This document shows, one piece after another, positions 19,361-30,189 of a stretch of DNA of 64,000 bases; position 1 is the stretch's first letter; each line of letters opens with the position of its first letter. Under the pieces are notes generated by a model. That model saw only the letters and a program-made list of their open reading frames with translations, was not told the DNA's origin and made no database searches. Position numbers and translations under genes: made by a program. The DNA comes from Caenorhabditis remanei (taxonomy: Eukaryota; Nematoda; Chromadorea; Rhabditida; Rhabditidae), in contig NC_071330.1 in NCBI RefSeq assembly GCF_010183535.1, positions 5,189,717 to 5,253,716 of the forward strand. The letters are read 5' to 3'.

Positions 19361-22300
19361 TTACAATCCCAAATCATAATCCATTGGCTGGTGTGTCGCG
19401 TACGCGTTCATGAACGCCGCTCCATGTTCAATGGATTGGGTGACCGATTGGATAGCGTCGGAATTGAGCATTCTGTCGAACCAAAGAGTCAACTTTGGAT
19501 ATTTTTCTTCTCCGGGGAACGAAGTCGTCGGGAGATCGACGACGCCGTCGAGACTCGCTGCCCACCAACATTTCTCGAAGAATGGAAACGAGAGATAGTC
19601 TGGATAGCCGGGGGCGGAGCCTGGAAGAGTGGATGTGAGGAATTGCAGACACACAGATGGACATCTAGACATCCGGGTGCACAAAAAGACAGACAACAAA
19701 GAATGCGGACATCCAGATCAGGCTTGTTCGGAAAAAACTTTTCGGAAAATCGGAAACGAAAATTTTTTTCCGATTTTCCTTTTCGGAAAAATCGGAAAAT
19801 GACAAAAACGACTTATTCGGGTCTAAAATCAAGGAATATAATTGAAATATCAATGATATTATCGAGAGTAACCAAGAAAAATAACATATTAATTGTCAGG
19901 CCCGCTATTCTGATAGTCAAAATCCATCAACCGAATGTTTTGCTTTTTTTTCAGTACCTCAAAAAATCAATTTTTCGGAAATATTCGAAAAATTTTCCGA
20001 AAAAAACAATTCGGAGAATTTCCATACGGAAAAATTTTCCGAAAAAAAAAATCGGTAAACTTTCCGTCGGAAAAATTTTCCGAAAAAAGTCGGAAAATCG
20101 GAAAAATCGGAAATTCCGATTTCCGGTTTTGAACAAGCCTGATCCAGATGCGTGGATACACAGATATAAATTGTGGATATCTGAATTCACAGACAGATAA
20201 CGAAGAAATCGGACATCCGGACACGGATACACAGATGAACTTCCGGACAAAAAGACAACCCTCGGATATCCGGACGCACGGATTGACGTTTCTGGACTCG
20301 AAACTATGCAGAGGACATCCGGAAAATCAAATGCAGACGTCTGGACTCATGGATGTACAGACAGAAATGAAATGGAGGCACCTATATTTTTAGAACGGTA
20401 CGTTTCTGACAACCGCGCTCTACCGAAATCGAAGAAAATTGAGAGACTCAGAGAAAAACAGACGTTTCTCAAGGGAATTTCGGTGGAGCGCACTTGTAGG
20501 AACTGTGCCGAGATAATAATAGTGAGTAGTGAACATCCGGACAAACAGACCGACATTCGGACATTTCGCGAATTGGAGTATTTCGGACATCGGGACACAC
20601 AGACACACAGACATACCGGCATAGAATTCATCGGCCAACAAGTCCTCGGCTTGCTTCAACACTTCGAAAACCTTTGGCTGTTTCTCCTCTTTCAGAGAAC
20701 GATCTCGCATTACGGCGAACAGAAGTGGCACTGCGTGGGCAACCTGGAAGTATGGATTGTCCATGTGTACGGCCAAAAAATTTGGCTCCGAGACGGTAAA
20801 GAAATTTTGTGCAAAAAAACCAAAAAAAAGTTGTTTTTCGAAAAAGCTGAAAACTGTTTTTTTCTCGTAGAACTATCCGAAGATGAAATTCACTAAAAAC
20901 GATTTTTGACTTTTTCGAACAATTTATTGTCCGGAAAATTCAAGTTAACCCTGAAAAAACGGGAAAATTGAGGCTGTGAAACACGTGGTCGAAAAACGCC
21001 TCGGAGCCAAAAATTTATATAATTTAGGTAAGCGAAAAAAAAAGGACCCGGAGAAGCAAGAGTGTCTGACTTCTCTGCTCCCTCTCCCTCTCTCCCCCAT
21101 TCCAGCCATCTATCTTTAAAGGCGCATATCTCGAAACCTAGAAAAGTTCTAAAAAAGTTGCCAACTACGAAAATGTAGAAAATTTTATGGGCTTGTTTTT
21201 TGTAGTTAACAACTTTTTGATAACTGTTCGCGTTTTTGAGATACCGTACAAACCAAAAGTTTATATAATTCTGCTGTTTTCAGTTGAAAAGACTAACTTT
21301 GAGATGATGTCTCGGTATTCCTGATTGACCGAAAAAAGAAAATTTTGTATGGAGTATACAGATCAAAAGTAGAACTTCTTTTTTGTAGTTGGTTATTTTT
21401 TTGTACGGGCACTCTCTAGCAAGTTACAGTCAATTAAAGGTGAATATATTTATTTTTTGAATTAACAAGATTTGGTTTACTTGAATTAACATGATTTGAC
21501 CGTTTTACTTTAATTGACTATAATTTGCAATTTTTCCCTCAAATCGACTCTTTTCAGTGCAAAATAGTGCGATTTTTGAGCCGTCCTCTTAAAATGACCA
21601 CAAATCTCTAGGAAGTGCCCGTACAAAGAAAATATCAACTACAAAAATAGAGTTCTACTTTTGATCTGTATACTCCATAAACAATTTTATTTGTAGGTAA
21701 ATCAGGAATACCCAGACATCTTATCAAAGTTGGTCTTTTCAACTGCAGAATTATATAAACTTTTGGCTCGTACTGTATCTCGAAAACGCGAATAGTTGTC
21801 AAAAAGTTGTTAACTACAAAAAACAAGCCCATAAAATTTTCTACATTTTCGTAGTTGGCAACTTTTTTAGAACTTTTCTAGGTTTCGAGATATGCGTCTG
21901 TAAATATAGATGGCTGGAATGGGGGGAGAGGGAGAGGACGCAGAGAAGTCAGACACTCTTGCTTCTCCGGGTCCCTTTTTTTTGCTTACCGCAGTCAATC
22001 TCTCCGTCAACAATTTCTGTTGAACCTTCTCATAAGGATCAGTCGGCAGAATTCGAGATTCCGGGAATGCGTCATCTAAATATTCTGGAATGTATCCAGA
22101 CTCGATCACTATCTTTCCGTTGTGTTCGATAGCTGGCGCCTTCCCTTGATAGTGCTTCGAAAAGTACCATTCTGGTTTGTCGGTCACATTGATGTTGATC
22201 ACTTCGGCACTGCAAAATTTAAGGAATTAGAGAGGACATCTGGATTTTTGGATGTACATCCGGATCCACAGACACACAGACAAAGTGAAAGAGCGAAAAA

Positions 22301-23073
22301 GCGGAAAATCACGGGCAGGAAAGGTGAAATTTCATCTTACAGAAACAGAGAAAGTGAACATTTGGACATCAGGACACACAGACAGACAACGAGGACATCC
22401 GGGTGGAGGGATTGTGTGACAGACACTTCAATACTTGAGCGCTTCGCGCGTGTGGACTATCGGATACACAGACAGATATGGGGAAACTTCGGAAATTCGG
22501 ACATCCGGACACACAGAAAGACAGAGATCACAACTATGTGACCAAATCACAAAAAATGGAAAAAATACGATATTTCAATGATTGTGACTCGAAAATTGAG
22601 AAAAGTGGAAATTTTTCATTGAAAAATGACTAGAACACACGAAAATTGATTGAAAAATTATCGGAAATCGCCTAAAATTCATCAAATTAGGTGGAAAATC
22701 GTAGAGAAATTTCTCAATTTTGTTTTGAAAAAATCGTGAAAAATTATAGTTTTCTTCTGGAAACCATAGAAGTTTGTGAGCTATGATGAAAAAAAAAGCA
22801 AAACGGACATATGGACACCCCCGCTTACAGACAGACATCACTATTTATCATATTTGTCTCTGGACACAAAATCCACATGGACCAGACATCCGGACATCCG
22901 GGCACACAGACACACAGACTGACTCACTCGATGCCCTTCGCAGCGACATAAATCATTGCTTTCTCAGCCCACGGGCAGAATCTCATGTTGTAAACTCTGA
23001 ACTTCCCCGGAGCCAATGGTGGTTCGGGGTCCCCTTTGCGGACAGCTTTGGAAGTGACTCCCGTCAGAACCAT
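19361..23073 (-). CDS. gsto-1: Omega-class glutathione S-transferase (GSTO-1)
   Basis: Cytosolic thiol transferase/dehydroascorbate reductase-type GST. Exons in coding order: 23073-22928, 22209-21990, 20743-20617, 19620-19361; 250 aa, the usual omega length. The thioredoxin-like N-domain has the catalytic Cys33 in RFCPWAE, which marks the omega class (Cys rather than Tyr/Ser). GSH-site residues are in KAPAIEHNGKIVIESGYIPE (the E-S pair). The alpha-helical C-domain includes AHAVPLLFAVMRDR and GYPDYLSFPFFEK, and the protein ends HQPMDYDLGL. Start at Met 23073, giving the normal VLTGVTSKAV N-terminus. All three introns are invaded: minisatellite in introns 1 and 3, a 430-bp palindrome in intron 3, and a 950-bp palindrome in intron 2. 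Part of exon 1 is duplicated in inverted orientation at 23398-23446. Confidence 0.93.
19718..20146. repeat. Palindromic element ATCAGGCTTGTTC...GAACAAGCCTGAT
   Basis: ATCAGGCTTGTTCGGAAAA at 19718 is mirrored by TTTTGAACAAGCCTGAT ending at 20146. The interior is made of CGGAAAAATTTTCCG-type palindromes (19735-19800 and 19970-20115). It splits the surrounding minisatellite, so it inserted later. Confidence 0.7.
20405..20515. repeat. Short GAGCGC hairpin element
   Basis: ACCGCGCTCTACCGAAATC (20413) faces GGAATTTCGGTGGAGCGCAC (20477-20496) around GAGAAAAACAGACGTTTCTC. A very similar hairpin lies at 23125-23200 (CGCGCTTACCCGAAACC / GGATTTCGGTGGAGCGCAG) and a third at about 15010-15095 in kle-2 intron 4. 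It is probably a small miniature inverted-repeat element that also seeds the single GAGCGC motifs. Confidence 0.55.
21035..21985. repeat. Large palindromic element (gsto-1 intron 2)
   Basis: GGACCCGGAGAAGCAAGAGT and GTCTGACTTCTCTGC near 21051 are mirrored at 21930-21975. Inside, TTTAAAGGCGCATATCTCGA, AACTACGAAAATGTAGAAAA, TTTTGAGATACCGTAC and AAAAGTTTATATAATTCTGC pair with inverse copies. The arms are about 350 bp. It abuts the gsto-1 exon 2 donor: the right arm ends within a few bases of the GTAAGC at 21984-21989. Confidence 0.75.
22225..22927. repeat. Minisatellite in gsto-1 intron 1
   Basis: GGACATCCGG and ACACAGACAGAC units occupy about 22225-22530 and 22800-22927. The last array runs directly into the exon 1 donor, so the donor GTGAGTC is followed by repeat. 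AT-rich unique sequence lies between. Confidence 0.65.
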
Positions 23074-23124
23074 GACGCTGGAAATCAAGGTATTTTCAAG
23101 AGGAAAACTATTAGCCCTACACAC

Positions 23125-23200
23125 ACGTCTTACAATCGCGCTTACCCGAAACCGAAGAAGAACTGGATTTCGGTGGAGCGCAGTTGTAAGACCTGTGTCG
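23125..23200. repeat. Short GAGCGC hairpin element, upstream of gsto-1
   Basis: Second well-preserved copy of the hairpin at 20405-20515: TACAATCGCGCTTACCCGAA faces TTTCGGTGGAGCGCAGTTGT. It lies 50-130 bp upstream of the gsto-1 ATG, inside its likely promoter. Confidence 0.5.
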
Positions 23201-23397
23201 AGCTAATAGAAGAGGGGAATTGGAGAAAAAAATCGGAAAGTTGACAGCCACAATGAAACGATTGTTTCTGATAAACAGTGTTTATCAGTAGGAATGAAAG
23301 GAAAAAGGGTTCGGTGTGTGTCATTTTGTTTAAGTTGATAAGAAATGATCTGATGCAACGAATATGTCTTTTTTATGACAAGAATGTGATTTCAGGT

Positions 23398-23610
23398 GAC
23401 ACAGTTATGATTTATATCGCTGCGAAGGGCATCGAGTGAGTTTCTCTGTGTGTCTGTGTGTCCGGATGTCCGGATGTCTGTCCAGAGACAAAAATATTGA
23501 ATACTGTGTCTGTTTGTGAAGTTCTTCGAAAAACTGCTTGTCTGTCTGTAAGACCCAAGATGTCTAGATGTCCTGATGTGTGTCCGAAATCCGGATGTCC
23601 ACTTTTTCGA
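23398..23610 (+). pseudogene. Inverted duplicate of gsto-1 exon 1 end plus intron minisatellite
   Basis: The plus strand reads ATGATTTATATCGCTGCG, then AAGGGCATCGAGTGAGT. This corresponds to the last codons of gsto-1 exon 1 (AMIYVAAKGIE) and its splice donor at 22928, with one Val-to-Ile change. It continues into TCTGTGTGTCTGTGTGTCCGGATG minisatellite, as the real intron does. The copy is inverted relative to gsto-1, starts inside the exon and has no other exons, so it is a nonfunctional segmental fragment. Confidence 0.7.
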
Positions 23611-23616
23611 GTTTCC

Positions 23617-24336
23617 TTAAAGGCGTATTGTGGTCTGTTGTGATGTTTTCATATTTTAATGTATGAGTTTCGGCGAGTTCATTTTCATAGTTCAAGAATT
23701 TTTTAATTCGGTCCACAACCCGCTGAGAGCGAGCGCCGGAAAGTTTGGTCATTGAAAGGGTCGCAGAAAATTGGGGGCCGTGGCCTAGAAATTCGACTTC
23801 GAAAAAGTTGATTTTTTGAATTTTGACGGTATTTTCGATTATTTTTGTTGTATTTCTTCAATAATTTCGATGGAAAACGGCAAATATTGATAGAAAAACA
23901 CTAAAAACTATCGAAAATAACGCCAGAAATAGCAGAATACTGAAAAAACCAACGGAAAGTTTGGTCAGCGAGAATTTTCTAGAAATTTTACTTCTGTAAA
24001 GTTGTTTTTTCAGTATTCTGCTATTTCTGGCGTTCTTTTCTATAGTTTTTAGTGTTTTTCTATCAATATTTGCCGTTTTCTATCGAAATTATTGAAGAAA
24101 TACAACAAAAATAATCGAAAATACCGTCAAAATTCAAAAAATCAACTTTTTCGAAGTCGAATTTCTAGGCCACGGCCCCCAATTTTCTGCGACCCTTTCA
24201 ATGACCAAACTTTCCGGCGCTCGCTCTCAGCGGGTTGTGGACCGAATTAAAAAATTCTTGAACTATGAAAATGAACTCGCCGAAACTCATACATTATGGT
24301 ATGAAAACATCACAACAGACCACAATACGCCTTTAA
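23617..24336. mobile_element. Palindromic element with TTAA-flanked ends
   Basis: AGGCGTATTGTGGTCTGTTG after TTAA at 23617-23620 is mirrored by CAACAGACCACAATACGCCT before TTAA at 24333-24336. The arms are about 340 bp and nearly perfect, around a 40-bp centre at about 23965-24005. Each arm carries the same 45-codon open stretch (MTKLSGARSQRVVDRIKKFL...), which is a by-product of the palindrome. The TTAA flanks suggest a piggyBac-like or TTAA-targeting nonautonomous element. Confidence 0.65.
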
Positions 24337-24639
24337 AAGATCACAGAATTTTCAGCTTTTGGAGAGAAAAGTCAATGATTTTTCTTATTTTGCAACGCAT
24401 TTTGTAGGTTTTCTACCGATTTTTGACTATTACTCACAGATTTTTCAACGATTTTCGTATTTTTTGTACATTTTTTATAGATAATTTAGATTTACAATTT
24501 ACTGTTTACTGTCACAAGCATTGAAATATCGGATTAAAAGTTTTTGCGATTTGAGCACTTTTAGGATCTTATCGCTGTGATCTCTGTCTGTCTGTGTGCC
24601 CGGATGTCCTGATGTCCGAATTTCCTATATCTGTCTGTA

Positions 24640-26228
24640 CAGTGCGCGTCATAAAGATAGCCCCCCTTGCGATTATGTCGGATCTGGCTCAGCCGTAAGT
24701 TTTCATGAAAAATGGGTAACAGCATTCGATTCCTTGTGCCAAATAACCCCCGGGCGCAAAGTTTCATGAATCTCCTACAAAAACTACGGGTACACCATCG
24801 AAAACTTGAAAAATAGGCCGCGTCATAAAGATAGCCCCCCTTGAGAATTTTCAATTTCTCCATGATTTTTTTCCGTTTTTTCACTTAAAAACGTTTTCAA
24901 TCAATAAAATTCGCTTTTTATCAGTGTTATCTTATTTTTCTCCATACTTTTACAGCAAAAATTCTACTTTGAAGAGCCAGTTTATGCTAAAAAGTCCAAA
25001 AATCGGGATTTTTGAGGAAAACGATCGTAATTCGCATTTCAAATAAAGGGAGCAATGTTTTTGCACGGTATTTTACTTTTTTCGGTACTTATCTGATAAT
25101 TTTATCTTACTTTTGGCTGAAAAAAGCGGCTCTGAATGCTCAGAGGCCATTCCAATGTGAAGGAAATTCACTTAGGAAGATGGTTTTGAGCTTCTTCAAG
25201 ATGAAGAACGTCTGAGAATCTGCTTCTGAAGTGGAACCTTTGCGAGAATGATTCAAATAAACTTTTGTTATGTCACTAAGACATTTCTAAAAGACCTTAC
25301 CAGGTTACAGATAAGTACTAGCAGTAGAAATCATGGTCAAGTTATTTTCACAAAGGAATATTGTGTTCTCGAATCAATAGAAGATTCAAAAGTTTTAGAA
25401 TTATCCGAAATGGGTGTGAAACCTTCAAACAAAAACAATGTTTGCAGTTTCTTTTCAAAAAGTTGTCTACTCATCGTTAAACTCACGATATCCAGTGTTT
25501 TACTAGTGAAAAAAGATTTGGGACACTAGATCATGATTTGAAAGACTAGTACTTGTTACTAATTGGTCGAAGTAGTTCAGCTATGTCTTGGTAATAACAT
25601 GAGACTTGATTCTACTATTTCTTTCAAAAACTATACCATAAAAACAGATTCTCAGACGTTCTTCATCTTGAAGAAGCTCGAAACCATCTTCCTAAGTGAA
25701 TCTCCTTCACATTGGGATGGCCTCTGAGCATTCAGAGCCGTTTTTTTCAGCCAAAAGTAAGATAAAATTATCAGATAAGTACCGAAAAAAGTAAAATACC
25801 GTGCAAAAACATTGCTCCCTTTATTTGAAATGCGAATTACGATCATTTTCCTCAAAAATCCCGATTTTTGGACTTTTTAGCATAAACTGGCTCTTCAAAG
25901 TAGAATTTTTGCTGTAAAAGTATGGAGAAAAATAAGATAACGCTGATAAAAATTCGAATTTTATTGACTGAAAACGTTTTTTAGTGAAAAAACGGTAAAA
26001 AATCATGGAGAAATTGAAAATTCTCAAGGGGGGCTATCTTTATGACGCGGTCTATTTTTCGAGTTTTCGATGATGTACCCGTAGTTTTCGTAGGAGATTC
26101 ATGAAACTTTGCGCTCAGGGGTTATTTCGCACGAGGAATCGAATGCTGTTACCCATTTTTCATGAAAACTTACGGCTGAGCCAGATCCGACATAATCGCA
26201 AGGGGGGCTATCTTTATGACGCGCACTG
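24640..26228. mobile_element. Nonautonomous Tc1/mariner-like element, long inverted repeats
   Basis: Ends are CAGTGCGCGTCATAAAGATA and its inverse, each flanked by TA (24638-24639 and 26229-26230), as expected for Tc1/mariner. The inverted repeats are about 575 bp (24640-25215 and 25650-26228) and include CATAAAGATAGCCCCCCTTG twice per arm. The 435-bp centre is AT-rich and encodes no transposase DDE domain that I can see, so movement would need enzyme in trans. Confidence 0.8.
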
Positions 26229-26284
26229 TATATCCGAGAGTCATGATGTCAGTAATTTCAAAAATGTCAAAGCTTTTTGCTCTT

Positions 26285-26750
26285 CTGCACTCAAGTATTG
26301 AGGTGTCTGTCTCAAAATCCCTCCATCCGGATGTCCGCGTTGTCTGTCTGTGTATCCGGAAGTCCAAATGTTCACTTTCTCTGTTTCTGTAAGATGAAAT
26401 TCCACATTTGATATCCAGATGCCTGTGTGTGTCAGTAAATCCGGATGTCTCGATCTCGTTATTCAGAATTTTCAGGAAAATCAAATTTACGTGATTTTCG
26501 GAAACTTTACAAAAAGTTTGTGAAATTTTCACTCAGATTTTGCTTTGAAATTGTTCGACAGAGTCTGGAAATTTGTATAACAAAGACAGACATGAATTGA
26601 AAACTCTGGGTTGTCTTCATAGTTTGAGCTCGGACATCCAGATATCTGGACAGACAGACAGACGGATCCAAAATTGCTTGAAACTCATAGCTCTGTCTCT
26701 ATTCTGCGATTTTGTAAAGACAAATTGTTCCGTTTTACTGGTAAACCTGG
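26285..26750. repeat. Dispersed minisatellite units
   Basis: CCATCCGGATGTCC, TGTCTGTCTGTGTATCCGG and CAGATATCTGGACAGACAGACAG units at 26320-26460 and 26630-26665, separated by AT-rich unique DNA. The stretch at 26330-26410 is an inverted diverged copy of 22320-22400 (both contain AGATGAAATTCC / GAAATTTCATCTTACAG and AGAAACAGAGAAAGTGAACA). Confidence 0.55.
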
Positions 26751-26756
26751 GTAGCA

Positions 26757-27150
26757 CACCTACCAGAGTTGTTGGGAAGTAAACTCGGTAGTTAGACGGA
26801 AGTGAGTTTTATTTAGACAATATGAAACGAACTTCAAAAATATGAAGTTAATATGTTGTATTAATGGTATTACTACCCTTCGAGCATAAAAAATTCCGAA
26901 TTTTTTCTTATCCCCTACCAGTAGACCTGAAAAAGCAGCCGAATTCGAAGCCCAGAAGTCGGAAGTCGGAAGTGAAGACTTTTTCAGGTCTACTGGTAGG
27001 GGATAAGAAAAAATTCGGAATTTTTTATGCTCGAAGGGTAGTAATACCATTAATACAACATATTAACTTCATATTTTTGAAGTTCGTTTCATATTGTCGA
27101 AATAAAACTCACTTCCGTCTAACTACCGAGTTTACTTCCATGCAACTCTA
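26757..27150. repeat. Palindromic element with CGGAAGT core
   Basis: AACTCGGTAGTTAGACGGAAGTGAG, TGTTGTATTAATGGTATTACT, CTTCGAGCATAAAAAATTCC and CCCTACCAGTAGACCTG on the left are mirrored on the right. The centre at about 26955-26985 is AGTCGGAAGTCGGAAGTG. The outer right end is CCATGCAACTCT, as in the element at 6451-6750. Arms are about 185 bp and almost perfect. Confidence 0.75.
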
Positions 27151-27157
27151 ACACCTA

Positions 27158-27609
27158 CAGTACCGGCCAAAAATCAATCATATTTTACCTTTTTCAGTTG
27201 AAAATGCCCAATTTTGAGAAGGTGTCATGGTAAAACTAACTGTCCCACAGAATAACTTTTTACAAGATCAAACAGACTAAGAGTAGAACTTCATTTTTGT
27301 AGTTGACAACTTTTTTGTACAAACACTCCCTAGAGAGTTATAGTAATTTTAAGTCAACAGGTCAAAAATCGCACTATTTTTCACTGAAATAGGAAGATTT
27401 GAGGGAGAAATGACTTTGTCGATACGTAACTTGCTAGGGAGTGTCCGTACAAAAAAGTTGTCAACCACAAACATGGAGTTCTACTCTTGGTCTATTTGAT
27501 CCCACAAAAAGTTATTTTGTGTGACAGTTAGTTTTACTGTGACACACTCTCAAAGATAGGCGTTTTCAACTGAAATTGGCAAAATATGATTGATTTTTGG
27601 CCGGAACTG
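27158..27609. mobile_element. CAGTACCGGCC palindromic element with TA flanks, copy 1
   Basis: CAGTACCGGCCAAAAATCAA at 27158 is mirrored by TTGATTTTTGGCCGGAACTG ending at 27609. Each end is next to TA (27156-27157 and 27610-27611), pointing to a Tc1/mariner-type miniature element. The interior includes TTGTAGTTGACAACTTTTTT, GTACAAACACTCCCTAG and their inverses. Related copies are at 41915-42597, 44700-45115, 47590-47890 (half) and 50978-51773. Confidence 0.75.
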
Positions 27610-27654
27610 TATCTGCTAAAACTTCCATTTTTGTTCCACTATTCAACAATTTCG

Positions 27655-27854
27655 AATTCAGACGGATTTCAGATCCAATTCGAATTTCTCAAAAACATTC
27701 CTGGTCCCCCTCTACCGTAGCATCCACCACAGTGTCTCCCACAACTCACTTGTCTCCCAGTAAATCTCCATTACCACCACTCAAACACGACACCTTTCAC
27801 AAGATTAGTACTGTACTACGTGGCAATCGAAGATTGATGACGTCACTTATCTGA
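27655..27854 (+). other. Possible terminal exon, unidentified
   Basis: After a TTCGAATTCAG acceptor-like site the frame reads RISDPIRISQKHSWSPSTV and continues Ser/Thr/Pro-rich (SPTTHLSPSKSPLPPLKH) to GNRRLMTSLI and a TGA at 27852-27854. Base composition is markedly more C-rich than the flanking repeats, as in exons. I find no partner exon and no family, so this could be the tail of an unrecognised gene or a decayed exon. Confidence 0.25.
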
Positions 27855-29119
27855 CGTCATCAAGGGGTCAACATGACAGTCGGGGAGGGGGGTGTGTTTA
27901 CCCCTGCCTCTGGGAAGGTCCGTCCAAGATACAAATACACCCTGATCACTTTTTTTGTATGTAGTCTGATCAGAGATTCACTCAACTAATCCAACTGTAT
28001 ATTTCAACGACAAATGGAATCCCCCCAGTGTGTCTCTGCGTTTCTTCAATGGATATGATCTCTCGGTAAGTAGGTGGCGTGGCTGGCGTGACGTTGACGC
28101 GTTGTGTAAGTAGGTCAGCTTGGCTTAAGAAATCTTGATTGCAAGACTGCTAGGAATCGCTGGTGGGCTTTTGGGGCGGTTTTTTGGGGTTCTGAAGACA
28201 TCCGGAAGTCCGAATACACAGATAGATCGGGAAAAGTTCGAAATTTGAGTATAGGAATCTCGTAATTCCAGTTTGGACATCTGGACATCCGGACAGACAG
28301 AAGAACATTTATATCCTTTTTTTTAAACAAAAACTCAAAATTTGGACATTTGGATATACAGACACACAGACTTACATTCAGCCATACAAAAACGTACAGT
28401 AGTCAGCCCAAGTTTCTTCATTTTTCCAAATTACATGAGCCCGAATCTCAAAATTTTTGAAATTGAAAAGATGTGGACATCTGGACGTCGGGAAACGTAC
28501 AGATTGTCCGATTTTTTCAACTTTTGTAAGTTTTGTGCCTACAACCCACAGAAATTGCCCGTTTAAGCGTCTAGGAATTCGATAGTCTTAAAATTTTAGT
28601 TTGGACATCCGGACAGACAGACACACAGGCGGTTGTCTGGACGTTCAGAACATTATTGAAAAACATCAGGATACTTTCGTATTGGGACATCCGGACAAAC
28701 GGACACACAGACAGACATCTGATTCAGATTCAGAAGTCTTTTGAAATCAAATATGTTTGGACATCCGGACATCAGGATTGAGTGACAGACATACATCTGG
28801 ACTTAAAGTCAAAAACTTGGAGTTGAGGTCTGTGGCATAACTTCTTCAATTTTGGTTTTCTCGGTCATCGGCTTCAAACCGTAATAACTCAGCTTAAATT
28901 GGGTATTTTTGAGTTTCGAATATTGTTTTAGGCACCGGAGGTGTTCTAAAATCAAAAATAGGTTTGTGATCTAACTTTTTCAGTTTTTGGTTTTCTAGGC
29001 CACCAACTTCAAATCGCCATAACTCGGCTTAAATTGGACGCCGTTTGTATAGTTACATTTTCGGCAACTTTTGAAAATCCTGTTTTTTTCTGAAAATATA
29101 GGTAATTTGAGTATCTAAT
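27855..29119. repeat. Minisatellite-rich stretch, no gene seen
   Basis: GGACATCCGGACAGACAGAC / GGACACACAGACAGACATCT units recur at about 28195-28290, 28340-28380, 28600-28640, 28680-28720 and 28755-28800. A GGCTGGCGTGACGTTGACGC block at 28080 belongs to the CTGGCGTGCC family. 28820-29110 holds two diverged copies of TTCTC/TAGG-C-ACC/TC-GGCTTCAAA-CG-CATAACTC. Confidence 0.5.
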
Positions 29120-29345
29120 TTCAAATCCACCACGCTTCCCGTCCACTCCTTCTAATCTCCATACCATAAGCGTATTCAAATCCTCCCTCTCCTTCAAAGG
29201 TAATCCTCAGGTCCCTCACCCACCACTTCTCTCCACCGTCGTCGCTTACACCAATAGACCAACACACAATTCACGTGATTCTCATGGGAGACCGCGGGTT
29301 TTTGGCACCTACCAATTGGTGAACAGTCTTCTTCTTCTTCTTTTG
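29120..29345 (+). other. Possible exon, Ser/Pro-rich, unidentified
   Basis: One frame stays open from about 29120 to a TGA near 29352. It reads SNPPRFPSTPSNLHTISVFK, then SSLSFKGNPQVPHPPLL, STVVAYTNRPTHNSRD and FGTYQLV, with C-rich exon-like composition. A GTAATC donor-like site lies at 29200. As with 27655-27854, no family is recognised and no start is visible. The two could belong to one plus-strand gene, but this is speculative. Confidence 0.2.
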
Positions 29346-30189
29346 TTTGATGAATGACACTGGCAGAGAGAGAGATCTGCTAGGATTAGGTAATGGGGAG
29401 TAAGTGTTGGTGGTAATTACAGTGTTCGGAGAGACGGGGACATCTGGATGGACAGACGCACAGACAGACACAGTATTCAAGATTATCACTATTTAGAGTT
29501 GCATTAAGAGTTTTCATAAAAGTAAGACATCCCGACTGACAGACACACAGAACAACTTTTCGTTATAAAAGCGGATGTCCATGTATGTGCGGATGTTCAG
29601 ATTATCGAATGTCTGTCGGTATGTATGTTTGTCCGGATGTCCTAACTCAGACGCCTAAGCACTGCGTCACCAGAGACTGAGACTATCTGAATCGTAGAAG
29701 TATCGGGCGTCCGAATTTACAAAAAATATTGTCTGTCTGTGTGTTCAAATATCTTAAATCTGTCTGGATGTCTGTCTGTTGTCTGAATGTCCAGATGTCT
29801 GAATAGAAAGTAACTACAGTAGTCGTTGAGTCCATGGAGACTGAATGACGCTTCAGATGACTGGAAGTCTGTCTGGATGTACGTGTTATCCGGAAGTCCG
29901 TCTGTCTGTGTGTCAGTCGGTCCCGATGTCGATGTCCCACCTATAAATCTACATGTTCAATATTATCATCATTTTCGATGAATTTCAGTGTTTGGATTAT
30001 AAAATTTGTGTCTGTATGTGTGTCAGTGTGTCCGATTGTCTTGCTCATAACGAGGTTTAACCAAATTCTATCATTGAACATCAGGATATCCACACATACA
30101 GACAGACTAGCTAGGACCATGCCTTTTCTGAAAACTATGAGGCGTCTGGATAAGCAGACACACAGACACACAGACACACAGACAGACAC
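29346..30189. repeat. Minisatellite arrays
   Basis: Units of the TGTCTGTCTGTGTGTCCGGA type (and inverse) cover about 29430-29480, 29525-29640, 29700-29935 and 30000-30110. Single units are imperfect; a 4-bp GACA/TGTC periodicity dominates. Short unique spacers show no coding signal. Confidence 0.6.

Larger units (their letters stand above)
19635..20616. repeat. GGACATCC/ACACAGACAG minisatellite in gsto-1 intron 3
   Basis: Degenerate units built from GGACATC[C/T]GGACA and CACACAGACAGACA run through 19635-19720, 20145-20380 and 20525-20616. They are interrupted by the palindrome at 19718-20146 and a GAGCGC hairpin at 20405-20515. The same unit type recurs in at least ten other places in the window. 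Confidence 0.7.

Noticed and set aside
23564..24407. Two small ORFs MTKLSGARSQRVVDRIKKF...
   Set aside because: They are the same stretch read in both arms of a palindrome, with no start context or conservation evidence.
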